The notes: generated by a model not told the origin, from the letters alone. Positions 7,698 to 16,632 are shown, counted from the first letter of the stretch. The stretch is DNA of 64,000 nucleotides from CAUZIZ01 sp965219005 (GCA_965219005.1 CBDCMS010000003.1:62001-126000); one strand, 5' to 3'. Translations and numbers: made by a program.

Positions 7698-8975
7698 TTA
7701 CCAGTAAGTAAGTGCGTCTTCGAACATCCCGGCTAGTTCTTCGCCGCCGGCAGGCCTGGGAGAGAGCTTGGTGACGCGGTGCTGCGGCAGCGTGCCTTCG
7801 ACCAGGGAGGGGATGTCGTCTGAGCTGCAGCCGATCTCTCGCAGCCCGTTGGGGACGTTGAGGCGCTGCATCAAGATGATCAGCTGTTCGGCAAGGATCT
7901 TCCCGGCATCCGCTTCCTTGGCCCTGCTCACGTCGACGCCAAGGACTCCGGCCGCTCGTAGATGCCGCTGGGGGTTCGCCGATGCTGTGAAGCGAAACGC
8001 GGCGGGCGCGTTGAGGATGACGGAGGTCCCGTGTGGCACTAAGTCGTGGTCTACTCGATAACCTGGGGGGCGAAAGCCCCGGACCATTCCCGAAACCGGG
8101 TAGGACATTCCGTGAGGCAGATGGACGCCCGCATTCCCGAAACCGATGCCGGCATAGGAAGCCGCTAGGAGCATCTGAGAGCGTGCCTCAACATCGGAAG
8201 GATCTTCCACGGCTCTGGCCAGAAAGCGCCGGACCATGCTCAGGGCTTCAAGAGCCCATAGATCACTGATCGGATTAGAACCCTGATAGGCCGGCCGGGC
8301 GATCGGACGGTCCGGATGGGGCCGCTCGGTGTAGGGTATCGCCGTGTAGGATTCCAGGGCGTGACTCAGCATATCCAGCCCAGTCGAAGCAGCAACGGCG
8401 GCTGGTAGGGTCTCGGTATTGTCTGGGTCGACCAGACCCAGAGTGGGCTTCAGTCGACGGTGGGCAATCCCGGTCTTGGCGCGCATCTCCACCAGATCGA
8501 AGATGGCCACGCCAGTTGTCTCGCTGCCGGTACCTGCGGTTGTCGGCACGGCGATCAGCGTCTTTACCGGTCCTGGAACCGGCAGTCCTAGACCGATCGG
8601 GGGGTTTACGTAGTCCAGAAAGTCGGCCGGGTAGGTGGAATAGAGATTGGCGGCCTTGGCCGTGTCAATCGTCGATCCTCCCCCCACCGCAACGAAGCCG
8701 TCAAAGTCCCCCGATCGAGCAAAGTCGATCGCATCCTTGAAGGATTCATCGCTGGGTTCAACTCGTACCCGATCGTAGAGAGTGAAGTCGAGCTTCTCGT
8801 CGGAGAGCGATTGCAGCACCGTTGCCACTGGGGGCAACTGCGCCAGAGTGGAATCGGTGAGGACCATGACGCGTCCCACCCCACTATCGGACAGATCCAT
8901 CCCAATCTCTCGGGTGATGCCAGGTCCGAACCTGATATTGGAGGTTGCCAGTTCGAAGGCGGTATCCTTTTGCAT
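7698..8975 (-). CDS. Iron-dependent hydroxyacid-oxoacid transhydrogenase (ADHFE1-like)
   Basis: The 425-residue protein (start chosen at 8975, 'MQKDTAFELATSNIRFG') follows the eukaryotic ADHFE1/HOT sequence along its whole length: 'AVGGGSTIDTAKAANLYS' for NAD binding, 'TTAGTGSETTGVAIFD', 'ARPAYQGSNPISD' and the metal-binding His residues in 'LSHALESYT', 'GVHLPHGMSYP' and 'DLVPHG'. Family members couple 4-hydroxybutyrate oxidation to 2-oxoglutarate reduction without net NAD turnover. An ordinary iron alcohol dehydrogenase is the alternative, but the ADHFE1-specific blocks argue against it. A longer start at 9002 is possible. Confidence 0.85.
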   Translation of the reverse strand: MQKDTAFELATSNIRFGPGITREIGMDLSDSGVGRVMVLTDSTLAQLPPVATVLQSLSDEKLDFTLYDRVRVEPSDESFKDAIDFARSGDFDGFVAVGGGSTIDTAKAANLYSTYPADFLDYVNPPIGLGLPVPGPVKTLIAVPTTAGTGSETTGVAIFDLVEMRAKTGIAHRRLKPTLGLVDPDNTETLPAAVAASTGLDMLSHALESYTAIPYTERPHPDRPIARPAYQGSNPISDLWALEALSMVRRFLARAVEDPSDVEARSQMLLAASYAGIGFGNAGVHLPHGMSYPVSGMVRGFRPPGYRVDHDLVPHGTSVILNAPAAFRFTASANPQRHLRAAGVLGVDVSRAKEADAGKILAEQLIILMQRLNVPNGLREIGCSSDDIPSLVEGTLPQHRVTKLSPRPAGGEELAGMFEDALTYW

Positions 8976-9161
8976 GGTCGTTCTCGCTGCTTGAGTCGGC
9001 ACATCCTGGGGCTCGGGGCTGCCGAAGTAAGCCTAGCCCGATTGCCAGAGGGATCGACTGTTTTCTGCAACAGTCGTCCACAGAATGCTAACCCAGTAGC
9101 CCGGAAACTTCACCATCCTAACCTGAAACTTCAATAGTGAGCAGTACCGGAAACAGCCGCA

Positions 9162-9437
9162 GTCAACAGAGCCGCGAGCGACTTGACGTGTCTGCAAGGT
9201 GAACCCCATTTCCGAGGAGCGACCGGTCAGCTGCACCATTCTCCGTTTATTGAGCCAGAGGTTTCCTTCTGGGATGATCCGATTCGCGCGTGGGGGTCAT
9301 TGTCAACTGGAACGTCATTGGGTTTTCGCTTGAAAATTGTGCGGGTTGGAAACCGCGTGGGTGGTCCGCTTTCTCCTCGGAACTTGACTCTATTTTAAAG
9401 ACCCTGACAGTCGCGCGCGGCTCTGTTGATCTCGCTG
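9162..9437. repeat. Inverted pair of dispersed repeat R2
   Basis: The left copy near 9170-9231 has 'aacagagccgcgagcgact' and then 'ttccgaggag'. The right copy near 9376-9432 carries the same two blocks in reverse complement, so the pair flanks about 150 bp of unique sequence. The blocks match the single copy at 1829-1893. This is an intergenic region of about 700 bp without a supportable gene, between the transhydrogenase and the GGDEF gene. Confidence 0.6.
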
Positions 9438-9467
9438 GCAGAATACTGATCGAGGTGAAGATAGACA

Positions 9468-9514
9468 AAGTTTCTTTCCTGTACGATCCGGCGCAGCCGG
9501 TGGCCGGGCTAAGG
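9468..9514 (+). repeat. Dispersed repeat R1, partial copy 1
   Basis: This sequence contains 'gtacgatccggcgcagccg' followed by 'gccgggctaagg', the 3' half of a repeat also found at 22233-22335 and 42125-42243. The segment 'ccggc(g)...gccgg' can form a short hairpin. The rest of the long gap 9003-9702 holds only R2 copies and no gene. Confidence 0.7.
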
Positions 9515-9614
9515 TGAGATCTCAAGAGGAGGTAGCAAGTCGCACGTCGCAAGTCTCTCCTCCCTGGACAGCGTGGCGTATGGTCTCGCCTCAGGAACAA
9601 CAATGGATGCAGGA

Positions 9615-9645
9615 GTCAAGCAGCGCCGCGCACGGCTTGACCGCT
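9615..9645 (+). repeat. Degenerate R2 palindrome
   Basis: The sequence 'agcgccgcgcacggcttgac' matches the first block of R2 at 17 of 20 positions. It is also bounded by 'gtcaagc' and 'gcttgac', giving a 7-bp palindrome that suggests how the R2 block arose as a REP-like hairpin. Confidence 0.45.
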
Positions 9646-9702
9646 CTGTGATATCGGGCCAATTTTTCCAAGAGAGAGAGGCGAGCGGAGATTGTGCCGA
9701 CG

Positions 9703-11250
9703 TCAGTGGACTTCGGAGGCAGCCTGCGGCGGATTAGCGGAATCTGGGAGCTGAAATGACTCTGCGACGACACGGTTGCCACCCTGGTGTTTCGCAGCGT
9801 AGAGAGACAGATCGGCCGCCTCAATCAGGGCTGAAGGGTTGTCGAAGGCGCAGCCTTCGGAGTAGGTCGCGAATCCTCCGGACATGGTAACCGAGAAGGA
9901 TTCTCCATTGGCACCCGAGAAAGACTCGCTGGCGAGCAGCTGTATGATGCGTTGGCTAATCTTGGAGGCCCCAGTGGTGTCGGTACGAGGGAGTACCAAC
10001 ACAAACTCTTCGCCCCCGTAACGAGCGGCTACATCGGTATTGCGTAGGTTCCGCTCGATGATCCTGGCGACGGCCACGATGACCTGGTCTCCCAGGGGAT
10101 GTCCATGCTGGTCGTTGACGCTCTTGAAGCTGTCGATGTCAAAGAACACTAAGGAGAGCGGCTGTTTGGAATGCCGGGCCTGCTCGAATTCACGGGCGAG
10201 AGCCTCTTCCAGGAAGTAGCGATTGTAGAGTTCGGTAAGCGGATCTCGATCCACCTGCTGCTTCAGCGTTCGATTCTCGGACTCGAGGATGTCGGTGGTT
10301 GCCTTGCTCCGCTGGGCCTCCTGCATGGTCTCTAAGGAGAGTGCAAGCAAGGCCTCCTTGGCCTGCTCCAGCACCGCATTAGTGGCTTCGGCCGAACCCA
10401 AGTCGACCTCGAAAACGGTTGACAGATCGGGCAGTGCGTCTCCCACCTTGCCAAGTACTGTTTCAAGTGTTTCAGGAGGCATATCGAGGACGGTTTGAGC
10501 CTTCATACTGGCTTCGCAGAAGCTATCCAGATTCTGGTCGCCTAGCCAGATGTCGGACAAATCTCCAGAGAGGACGGCGCATCGGGTCCCCATTTCGAGG
10601 TCCAGAAGGACCTCCGGGCTGGACTCGTGGCTGTGCTGGAAAGCTGTTACAAACGCATCCGGTAAGTTCCAGCGCCCGGCCAGGTACACACTCAATTCAG
10701 AGTGATCGCAACCCAGATGTTGCTGTTCCAGCTGCTTCATTTGCCCATGGTCGTTGCCTGCCTGACTGAGCATTTTGGAGTAAATGTCGGGGATGATCTT
10801 GTGGAGGGCCAGCATCCCGATATCCTGAAGTAGAGCAACCAGGAAGAGTTCCTCCTGGTTGGGAACGTTCGTCGAGGCTCCCAGGGCGCGAGCAGCGACA
10901 GCATTGATCAAGGAGCGCCGCCAGAAGTTGGTGTAATCGAACGATCCTTCGTTCTTTTCTTGAAGGTCGCTAACGAGGGAGAAGCTGAGAGCCAGGGCGC
11001 AGACTGCGCGAATGCCCAACAACCCGCAGGCGTGGCTCAGAGTCGTGATGTCCCGGCGCATCCCGTAGAAAGGGGAGTTGACTACCTGAAGCACTTTGGC
11101 GGATAGGGCGGGGTCCCGACTGACCAGAACAGCAATCTCACCGAAACTTACGTGCTCACTACGGCAGAGTTCGAGGATCTGCATGGCAACTCCCGGTAAC
11201 GTCGGAAGGGTGCCACAGGTATCAAGCCGTTGCTTTAGCTGAGGTTTCAT
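9703..11250 (-). CDS. HDOD-domain diguanylate cyclase
   Basis: The 515-residue protein begins with an HDOD domain ('LPTLPGVAMQILEL', 'SRDPALSAKVLQVVNSPFYG') over roughly residues 10-210, followed by a linker helix and a C-terminal GGDEF domain (about 340-500). The active-site motif is 'RYGGEEF', and an inhibitory-site 'RNTD' lies five residues before it, so it should be an active, product-inhibited c-di-GMP synthase. The start at 11250 is preferred because 'ggtggag' precedes it; an upstream in-frame ATG would add 17 residues. No membrane segment is visible. The HDOD module probably senses or scaffolds an unknown signal. Confidence 0.88.
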   Translation of the reverse strand: MKPQLKQRLDTCGTLPTLPGVAMQILELCRSEHVSFGEIAVLVSRDPALSAKVLQVVNSPFYGMRRDITTLSHACGLLGIRAVCALALSFSLVSDLQEKNEGSFDYTNFWRRSLINAVAARALGASTNVPNQEELFLVALLQDIGMLALHKIIPDIYSKMLSQAGNDHGQMKQLEQQHLGCDHSELSVYLAGRWNLPDAFVTAFQHSHESSPEVLLDLEMGTRCAVLSGDLSDIWLGDQNLDSFCEASMKAQTVLDMPPETLETVLGKVGDALPDLSTVFEVDLGSAEATNAVLEQAKEALLALSLETMQEAQRSKATTDILESENRTLKQQVDRDPLTELYNRYFLEEALAREFEQARHSKQPLSLVFFDIDSFKSVNDQHGHPLGDQVIVAVARIIERNLRNTDVAARYGGEEFVLVLPRTDTTGASKISQRIIQLLASESFSGANGESFSVTMSGGFATYSEGCAFDNPSALIEAADLSLYAAKHQGGNRVVAESFQLPDSANPPQAASEVH

Positions 11251-11474
11251 CAATCCTGGATCTCCACCTGTCTCTTCATATCGGCCACGGGCCGGAGACA
11301 CTTGAGCCCAAGAGTTAGGGCAAGAATAACTTCGCAGGGTTGGCGTTCAGATTGGCGCCAGATTTGGCTGCGAGCGGTTGAGTAAAACCGCAGGCATAGT
11401 TGAGGAAAATCCAGGTCGATTCCAGGTTTGCTGGCAGCTGCGGACGGAGGCTAGAGGGTTCCCTTGGGAGGTCC

Positions 11475-12041
11475 TCAATCGATCCACTTCTCCAGCTCTT
11501 GTTCCAAAAGGCCCTGATTGTATTTCAGTCCGATATCCAGATCGTGATTCTGCAGCCAGGAAGAGGGCTCAGGCGCGTTGTCTCGCCACGACAAGTGAGG
11601 TTTGTACACGATAAAGACATCCCAGGCTTTCTCTTCACCCTGGTAGTTGAGCAGTCTCGTGTAGGAAGTGACGCCGAAACTCCAGAGGTCCCAGAAGTGC
11701 TCGGCCCGCCGGTCTGGCAGATAGGCAGTTGCCCTGGTTGCGGTCATCTGGGAGTCGCGTGAAAGAATGGGTGACCACAGAATGAGTACCTTTATTTTGG
11801 CGTCTCTGTGATCCTTCAGTATTGCCTCGACTTCGGAAGCCCCCCGAAGACAATGGCCTCAGGTGGGGGAAAAGATCAAGACAAGCCGGGTTCTGTCGGT
11901 GGCCACGTTGAAGGCACTTTTGAACTCTTTCCCATCGTAGGAGACTTGTGTGAGCCCGCGGCTCGGTCCCTGCATCATGACAGACCGGAGCGAGCCGACC
12001 TGACTGACCAGGAGTGCGCACATCATCAGGGCCCTTTTCAT
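11475..12041 (-). CDS. Probable selenoprotein: exported thioredoxin-like protein with UxxC motif
   Basis: Reading through a single in-frame TGA (complement of 11859-11861) gives 188 residues: a hydrophobic N-terminus, a beta-strand 'RTRLVLIFSPT', then TGA at position 61 in the redox context 'SPT-U-GHCLRGASEVEAIL', which is a UxxC version of the thioredoxin CxxC. The frame then stays open for 127 codons with thioredoxin-like strands ('AKIKVLILWSPIL') and a conserved-looking tail ('AEHFWDLW', 'AWDVFIVYKP', 'EPSSWLQNHDLD'). A bacterial-type SECIS hairpin directly follows the TGA. An ordinary nonsense mutation is the alternative, but the TGA falls exactly on the catalytic cysteine position and composition remains coding on both sides. 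Expression would need selA, selB, selC and selD elsewhere. Confidence 0.8.
11827..11853 (-). promoter_or_regulatory. Putative bacterial SECIS element
   Basis: On the minus strand the TGA (11861-11859) is followed after 5 nt by a hairpin. Strand 11853-11844 pairs with 11836-11827: nine pairs including one G-U, with a single U-U mismatch and a perfect 6-bp upper stem 'cttcgg'/'ccgaag'. The 7-nt apical loop 'ggggctt' begins with GG. Stem size, the G at the loop start and the loop beginning at the 16th base after the UGA agree with the known form of bacterial SECIS elements read by SelB. Confidence 0.72.
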
Positions 12042-12126
12042 ACGCTTCAGAATAATGAAAAAAGCTGAGTCAGCGCAAGTCTCAACTCAACCTTTCGAGG
12101 TTGGCAAGTGCCCTGCATTTCCCACT

Positions 12127-13314
12127 CTACGGTTGGCCGGAAGGATCAGAGCGCCGCGACACTCTCTCGACCTCGCCCAGGAGCCGCAAGGTGTTTTCGC
12201 CGAGAATCTTGCGAATGTTGTCTTCACTATAGCCCCTACGCAGGAGTCCGTCCGTGATCTTCGGTAGGTAGGTGGCGTCGTCCATTCCCTGTGGCATGGT
12301 TGCCCCATCGAAATCCGATCCCAGACCGACGTGGTCCACTCCGGCCACCTCGACTGCGTGGTCGATGTGATCCAGGATCTTCTCCCAGCCTACCTTGGGG
12401 CGTTCTTCGCCGTGGTCCTGGAGATCTGGATGCCCGGCGTTCCCTTCCTCGGAGATCTGCTGCCTCAACTGCCTCTTCTCCCAGGCCTGAAAGGGGACGT
12501 TGTCGAGAAACTGGTCGACGAATGTAATCTGGATGACGCCGCCTTTTGCGGAAAGCGCAGCAATCATTCGATCGCTCATGTTCCGGCGATGTGGCGAAAG
12601 AGCTCGGCAGGAGGAGTGTGACGCAATAAGGGGGGCCTCACTAGTCTCGAGGGTGTCCCAGAAGGTCTCATCCGATACGTGGGAGATATCGACCATGATT
12701 CCCAGATGATTCAACCTCTTTACGATCTTCTTCCCGAACTCGGTCAATCCTCCGAACCGGGGTTCGTCGTTAGACGAGTCGGCCCACTCTGTGTTGACGC
12801 TGTGTGTCAGGGTCAAATAGCGAATGCCAAGCCTGGCATACATCCCCAGGACGGAAAGGCGGTTGTTGATCATGTGGCCGCCTTCCATACCCATCAGTGC
12901 GGCGATCTTACCCTGGCTTCGCGCTTTGCGGATCTCCGCTACTGTCGTGCACAGAGCCATCTCAGACGACAGGTTTTCGACCACTCTGTAGATCGATGCA
13001 ATTCGGTCGAACGAGTCATGGACGGCCTTGTCTCCGGTTATGGTTCCGGGCATGAAGATCGAAAAGAAAACCGTGTTGAGTCCTCCCTTCTTGATCCGGG
13101 GCAGGTCCGCATGACCGTCGGTATGTGTCCTGGAAAAATCCCATTCGGGTTCCCTGAGACGCATTGTGGTGTCGACGTGGGTGTCGACGACGATCGAGGA
13201 AAAGTGAAGGCTGTGCGACCTTCTAGCAATATCATCCTCGCCAGATGCGAGTGCATGGGGACTACCCATGACCCAAGTGGCCATGGAAATCAATAGAGCA
13301 AGCTCTTTCATCAA
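12127..13314 (-). CDS. Exported membrane dipeptidase (peptidase M19)
   Basis: The 395-residue protein has a signal peptide (residues 1-23, ending near 'HALASG'). M19 zinc ligands are visible: 'DTHVD' near residue 44, 'GMEGGH' near 141 with the bridging Glu, the paired His sites 'DISHVS' and 'ASHSSCRA', and 'GLGSDFDG' near 344 with the catalytic Asp. 'HRRNMSD' is a further family block. Renal-dipeptidase-like enzymes cleave dipeptides, including those with a D-residue at the C-terminal side. The location is probably periplasmic. It precedes the selenoprotein gene on the same strand, with 86 bp between them. Confidence 0.9.
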   Translation of the reverse strand: MMKELALLISMATWVMGSPHALASGEDDIARRSHSLHFSSIVVDTHVDTTMRLREPEWDFSRTHTDGHADLPRIKKGGLNTVFFSIFMPGTITGDKAVHDSFDRIASIYRVVENLSSEMALCTTVAEIRKARSQGKIAALMGMEGGHMINNRLSVLGMYARLGIRYLTLTHSVNTEWADSSNDEPRFGGLTEFGKKIVKRLNHLGIMVDISHVSDETFWDTLETSEAPLIASHSSCRALSPHRRNMSDRMIAALSAKGGVIQITFVDQFLDNVPFQAWEKRQLRQQISEEGNAGHPDLQDHGEERPKVGWEKILDHIDHAVEVAGVDHVGLGSDFDGATMPQGMDDATYLPKITDGLLRRGYSEDNIRKILGENTLRLLGEVERVSRRSDPSGQP

Positions 13315-13343
13315 ATCTCCTCGTTACCGGCTTGGGATCGGTT

Positions 13344-14555
13344 TCAAGGCTGGAACAACATGACTTCCACCCGCCGGTTGGCCCTTCTTCCCTCCGGACT
13401 TGTATTGTCGGCCAGCGGTTCTGCTTCGCCCGAGCTCGCAATAGCGATACGGTCGGCCTCGATGGCAAGCCGGTCCACAAGGTAGTCTCGAGCCGCTTCA
13501 GCACGCCGCCTCCCAAAGCTCAGGTTTGCCTCTTCTCCGCCCCGGTCATCTGTATGTCCCGTTACGGTAGCTTCAAGCTCAGGTCGCTGGCGCATTTTTT
13601 CTGCAATCTCGTTCAGCCTGTTTTCCCCGACAGGACTGAGCTGTAGCTTTTCGATTTGGACGACTGTCTTTTCACTCAAGGAGACCTGTTTGAAATCGTC
13701 GGCGCGGCCATTACGGTCGTCGTGGGCGGCAACCAATATGGTGTGATACCCGACGGACATGCCCCGGGTGTTGATGCGAATTCGTGGGCTTATCTCTGCT
13801 CGAGGTCCGAAGTCCAGTGCCCAGGAATAGGTTAGAGGATCGTTGTCCGGGTCACTGGCAACGGCGCTGGCGCCAACCGTGTCACCTACGTACAAGTTTG
13901 ACCTCTCGAGGGTCAAGGCTACCTGCGGCAAGCGGTTCGGCCTGCGAGTGACGATGACATTGAAGCCGCAGCTAGCGTCCATTTCATCCTCGTCCTTCAC
14001 CGTGACCCGGGCCGTGTGGGTGCCCCGTCCCAGCTGTGCGCCATCGAGAAGGAGATCACTCCCATCGTTGTAGACGTACTGCTCGTTGACCGTCCATTCG
14101 TAGGAGAGGGGATCTTCATTTGGATCCGACGCATCCGCGCGAAGCGTAGTTGTATCCAGCACTGTAATTTTAACCTGGCTGGGTTCACAGACGACCTCGG
14201 GAGCCTGTAATCGCTTCTCGACCCGGATGTTGAGAGAGCAGGATGCCGTGCTTTTTCCGTCGGAAACTTCCGCAGAGACCACGTACTTGCCGGGTTTCAG
14301 ACCGGTGGAGTCGAACTCCGCTGATCGGTTCTTCTGGATGATTGTCCCGCCGCTGCTTGACCAGGACACAGAGAGCCGACTCCGATCCTTCTCATTGGGA
14401 TCTGTGGCGTTGGCGTCAATTCTGCTTTTTTCGCCCTCTACGATGAATGTCCGGCTTACTCTACAAGTCATGCTGGGAGGCTTGTTGGCGCAGCCTCCAG
14501 ATGCGCAGATCGCCAATGTGAGGGCGGCACTCAGAACCGATTGCGACGAGGTCAT
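13344..14555 (-). CDS. OmpA-family lipoprotein with Ig/PKD-like repeats
   Basis: The 403-residue protein has a lipobox-like 'ASGGC' (Cys23). Three Ig/PKD-like modules follow, each with 'A.A.DPN.D.L.Y.W' wording (for example 'DASDPNEDPLSYEW' and 'ASDPDNDPLTYSW'). The C-terminal OmpA domain (about residues 295-403) carries 'GHTDDRG' and 'SFGRRRAEAARDYL', the peptidoglycan-binding Asp and Arg. It is therefore a lipid-anchored envelope protein that binds peptidoglycan, with an adhesive or spacer stalk. It lies 29 bp upstream of the dipeptidase gene on the same strand, which suggests cotranscription. Confidence 0.9.
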   Translation of the reverse strand: MTSSQSVLSAALTLAICASGGCANKPPSMTCRVSRTFIVEGEKSRIDANATDPNEKDRSRLSVSWSSSGGTIIQKNRSAEFDSTGLKPGKYVVSAEVSDGKSTASCSLNIRVEKRLQAPEVVCEPSQVKITVLDTTTLRADASDPNEDPLSYEWTVNEQYVYNDGSDLLLDGAQLGRGTHTARVTVKDEDEMDASCGFNVIVTRRPNRLPQVALTLERSNLYVGDTVGASAVASDPDNDPLTYSWALDFGPRAEISPRIRINTRGMSVGYHTILVAAHDDRNGRADDFKQVSLSEKTVVQIEKLQLSPVGENRLNEIAEKMRQRPELEATVTGHTDDRGGEEANLSFGRRRAEAARDYLVDRLAIEADRIAIASSGEAEPLADNTSPEGRRANRRVEVMLFQP

Positions 14556-14700
14556 TGAAACCTTTCTTCGGAGGCGGCCACGGTCACGCTTCGAGTTTCC
14601 AGCAGATTATACACCGAGCCAGGAGCTCGAAACGGACGTCGAATCTAGTTCGTTCCACGGCCTCAGAAGAGCCAGCGAAGAAGGAGATTGCAGAGTGTGA

Positions 14701-14985
14701 TCAACAGGACGCGACGATGGTGGTCGAAAAATTCGCGATTTCAAAGTCCTCCATGAATTTGTCGGTGATCCAGAGCACCAGGATGTTTATGACAAAGATG
14801 AAAAGCCCGAGGGTAATCAGCACGAACGGAAAAGCAAAAAAGGAAAGGATGGTGTTGACGATGCTGTAGACGACGGCTACCAGGATCGCGGTCGAAAAGC
14901 CCTTCAGGCGAATTCCAGGCAAGACGTTGGCCACAACGAAAACAGCGATGCTGAGTAAGAAGACGTTCCATAGAATAGAAACCAT
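14701..14985 (-). CDS. Small four-helix membrane protein (phage holin family 4-like)
   Basis: The 94-residue protein is almost wholly hydrophobic, with three to four transmembrane helices and the family wording 'NVLPGIRLKGFSTAILVAVV' and 'LITLGLFIFVINILVLWITD'. The start at 14985 is favoured because 'ggagga' lies at normal spacing before it. Chromosomal members of this family (PF04020 type) are widespread, and despite the family name most are not phage lysis genes. There is no phage context here. Confidence 0.75.
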   Translation of the reverse strand: MVSILWNVFLLSIAVFVVANVLPGIRLKGFSTAILVAVVYSIVNTILSFFAFPFVLITLGLFIFVINILVLWITDKFMEDFEIANFSTTIVASC

Positions 14986-15068
14986 TCCCATTTCCTCCAG
15001 CCCTCCCTCCAACAAAAAACGGAGTCAGGGCGACAGCGATCCCGACCAAATCCAGAGTTCTCCAGACA

Positions 15069-16484
15069 TCACTTTCTCAAGAGAGACTGACTTTCAAAGG
15101 TACCGTAGGGCTTCAACAGCATCCAAAAGAGACTGGCGGCCGCAAAGAGTAGGCAGAACACGACCAGTACCAGGCTCCAATCCTCCCGCGAGGGTCCCAA
15201 GAGAAAGGGGACCACGGCTGGAAAGGCGGCTGCGCCCAGATTTCCCGACATGTTCATGATCCCAAAGGCGGTCGCCACCGATCGTCCGCCCATTTCGATC
15301 GTAACTGAGTACACCAGGGGACCCACAAGCGCCAGGCAGAATGCGCCCGCGGCCATCGTGATCACGGCACCGTGGGGATTCTGAATCAGGCATGCAGCTG
15401 CCATCAAGAGCGTAGCGGCGATCATGCAAGCGACCGCCATTCCCCTCCTGGCGACGTCGACGCTTTCCGTGGCAGAGTAGATTCGGTCGGAAATCATTCC
15501 CCCCAGAGGTGAACCGATGAGCACGGCCAGCAGAGGAATTGCCGTGAGGATCCCCGATTCAGCCAGCGAAACCCCCCGCGATTCTTGAAGAAAAGTGGGA
15601 AACCAACTGGCAAAGAAGATATAGCCCGCCGCTCGACAGAACTGTTGGCCGCAGATGCACCACATGGGAGGACTGGTGGCCAGCTCGAACCAGGGCGTTC
15701 GGGAGTGGGTTGCCACGGCTTGCTCTTCTTTCGACTCCTTCTCCTTCTTCGCTCCGCTTGGATTGGAAATCAACGCCAGCTCCTCCGCGTTGACCTTGGC
15801 GTGTTCGCTGGGACTATCTCGAAACCACCGATAGAAGAAAATTGCCCAAAGGCCACCCGGAAGCGCATAGAGAAGAAACACCGTCTGCCAGGATAGGCCC
15901 CGTTCCAGGAGAACTCCGGTGAGAAAGGCAGCCACGATGGCGCCCACCTGCATGGAGGACCCTAGAAGTCCTCCTCCCGTGCCCAGCCAGGTCGAAGGTC
16001 CCCAACGAGACAGGATCACTGCGGCACAAGGGAATAGGCCGGCTTGGGCAACTCCGGCTGTGAGACGAAAGGCGAGGAGCCACAGCCAAGCGAACCATAC
16101 GGGGGAGCCCAAGTCGAAAACCTGCACCAGCCAAACCGTCACGAAGGTCCCGGTCAGAGCAGACAGGGCCGTCGTACCGGACCAGACTCCAGAGTACAGG
16201 GGGAGGGTAAGGCGAGAGCCCCAGCGATCCCCCAGCCAGCCGGCCGGAACCTGGAAGGAGGCATAACTCCAGAAGAATCCACTGAGAATCCAGCCCATCT
16301 GTTCTTTGGTAAGCTCGAGTTCTCCGCGGATCGTGCTCTCGGCCACCGAGACGCAGTTTCTCTGGATGTAGGCCAGGGCCGCGGCGAGGCATAGCCAGGC
16401 CAGCACCTGGTAACGGATGTTCGTAGCCGAGCTCTTTGGCGAGTCGCTTTCTGGAATCATTGCTGGATCATTCGGATCGAACAC
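15069..16484 (-). CDS. MFS transporter, anion:cation symporter-like
   Basis: The 471-residue protein shows twelve hydrophobic segments with a central hydrophilic loop at about 215-250. An MFS motif-A-like 'GWLGDRWGSRL' lies between helices 2 and 3, and a related 'GGMISDRIYS' lies between helices 8 and 9. The opening 'LAYIQRNCVSVAES' resembles the ACS family 'Y.DR...S.A...', which moves organic anions such as sugar acids. The substrate cannot be predicted further. It stands alone, with the small membrane protein gene downstream on the same strand. Confidence 0.85.
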   Translation of the reverse strand: MFDPNDPAMIPESDSPKSSATNIRYQVLAWLCLAAALAYIQRNCVSVAESTIRGELELTKEQMGWILSGFFWSYASFQVPAGWLGDRWGSRLTLPLYSGVWSGTTALSALTGTFVTVWLVQVFDLGSPVWFAWLWLLAFRLTAGVAQAGLFPCAAVILSRWGPSTWLGTGGGLLGSSMQVGAIVAAFLTGVLLERGLSWQTVFLLYALPGGLWAIFFYRWFRDSPSEHAKVNAEELALISNPSGAKKEKESKEEQAVATHSRTPWFELATSPPMWCICGQQFCRAAGYIFFASWFPTFLQESRGVSLAESGILTAIPLLAVLIGSPLGGMISDRIYSATESVDVARRGMAVACMIAATLLMAAACLIQNPHGAVITMAAGAFCLALVGPLVYSVTIEMGGRSVATAFGIMNMSGNLGAAAFPAVVPFLLGPSREDWSLVLVVFCLLFAAASLFWMLLKPYGTFESQSLLRK

Positions 16485-16632
16485 TTCAGTCTGGGGCAGG
16501 GGAGACGTAGTGCGTCAGCAATGCACCCGAGGGCACTTTTAGCGCCTGTCCTGAAGCCGATGATCCAGCGGATTATACGCCCAATTGCATCTCGGGTCAC
16601 GCTCCGATCAGCCCGGGCAGTTGATCGATTGC

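Noticed and set aside
12679..13296. Plus-strand frame of 205 codons opposite the dipeptidase gene
   Set aside because: The M19 zinc motifs on the minus strand decide the coding strand; the antisense frame has no recognisable domain.
14701..14985. Holin-family protein as evidence for a prophage
   Set aside because: Chromosomal members of this family are widespread and there are no other phage genes nearby.
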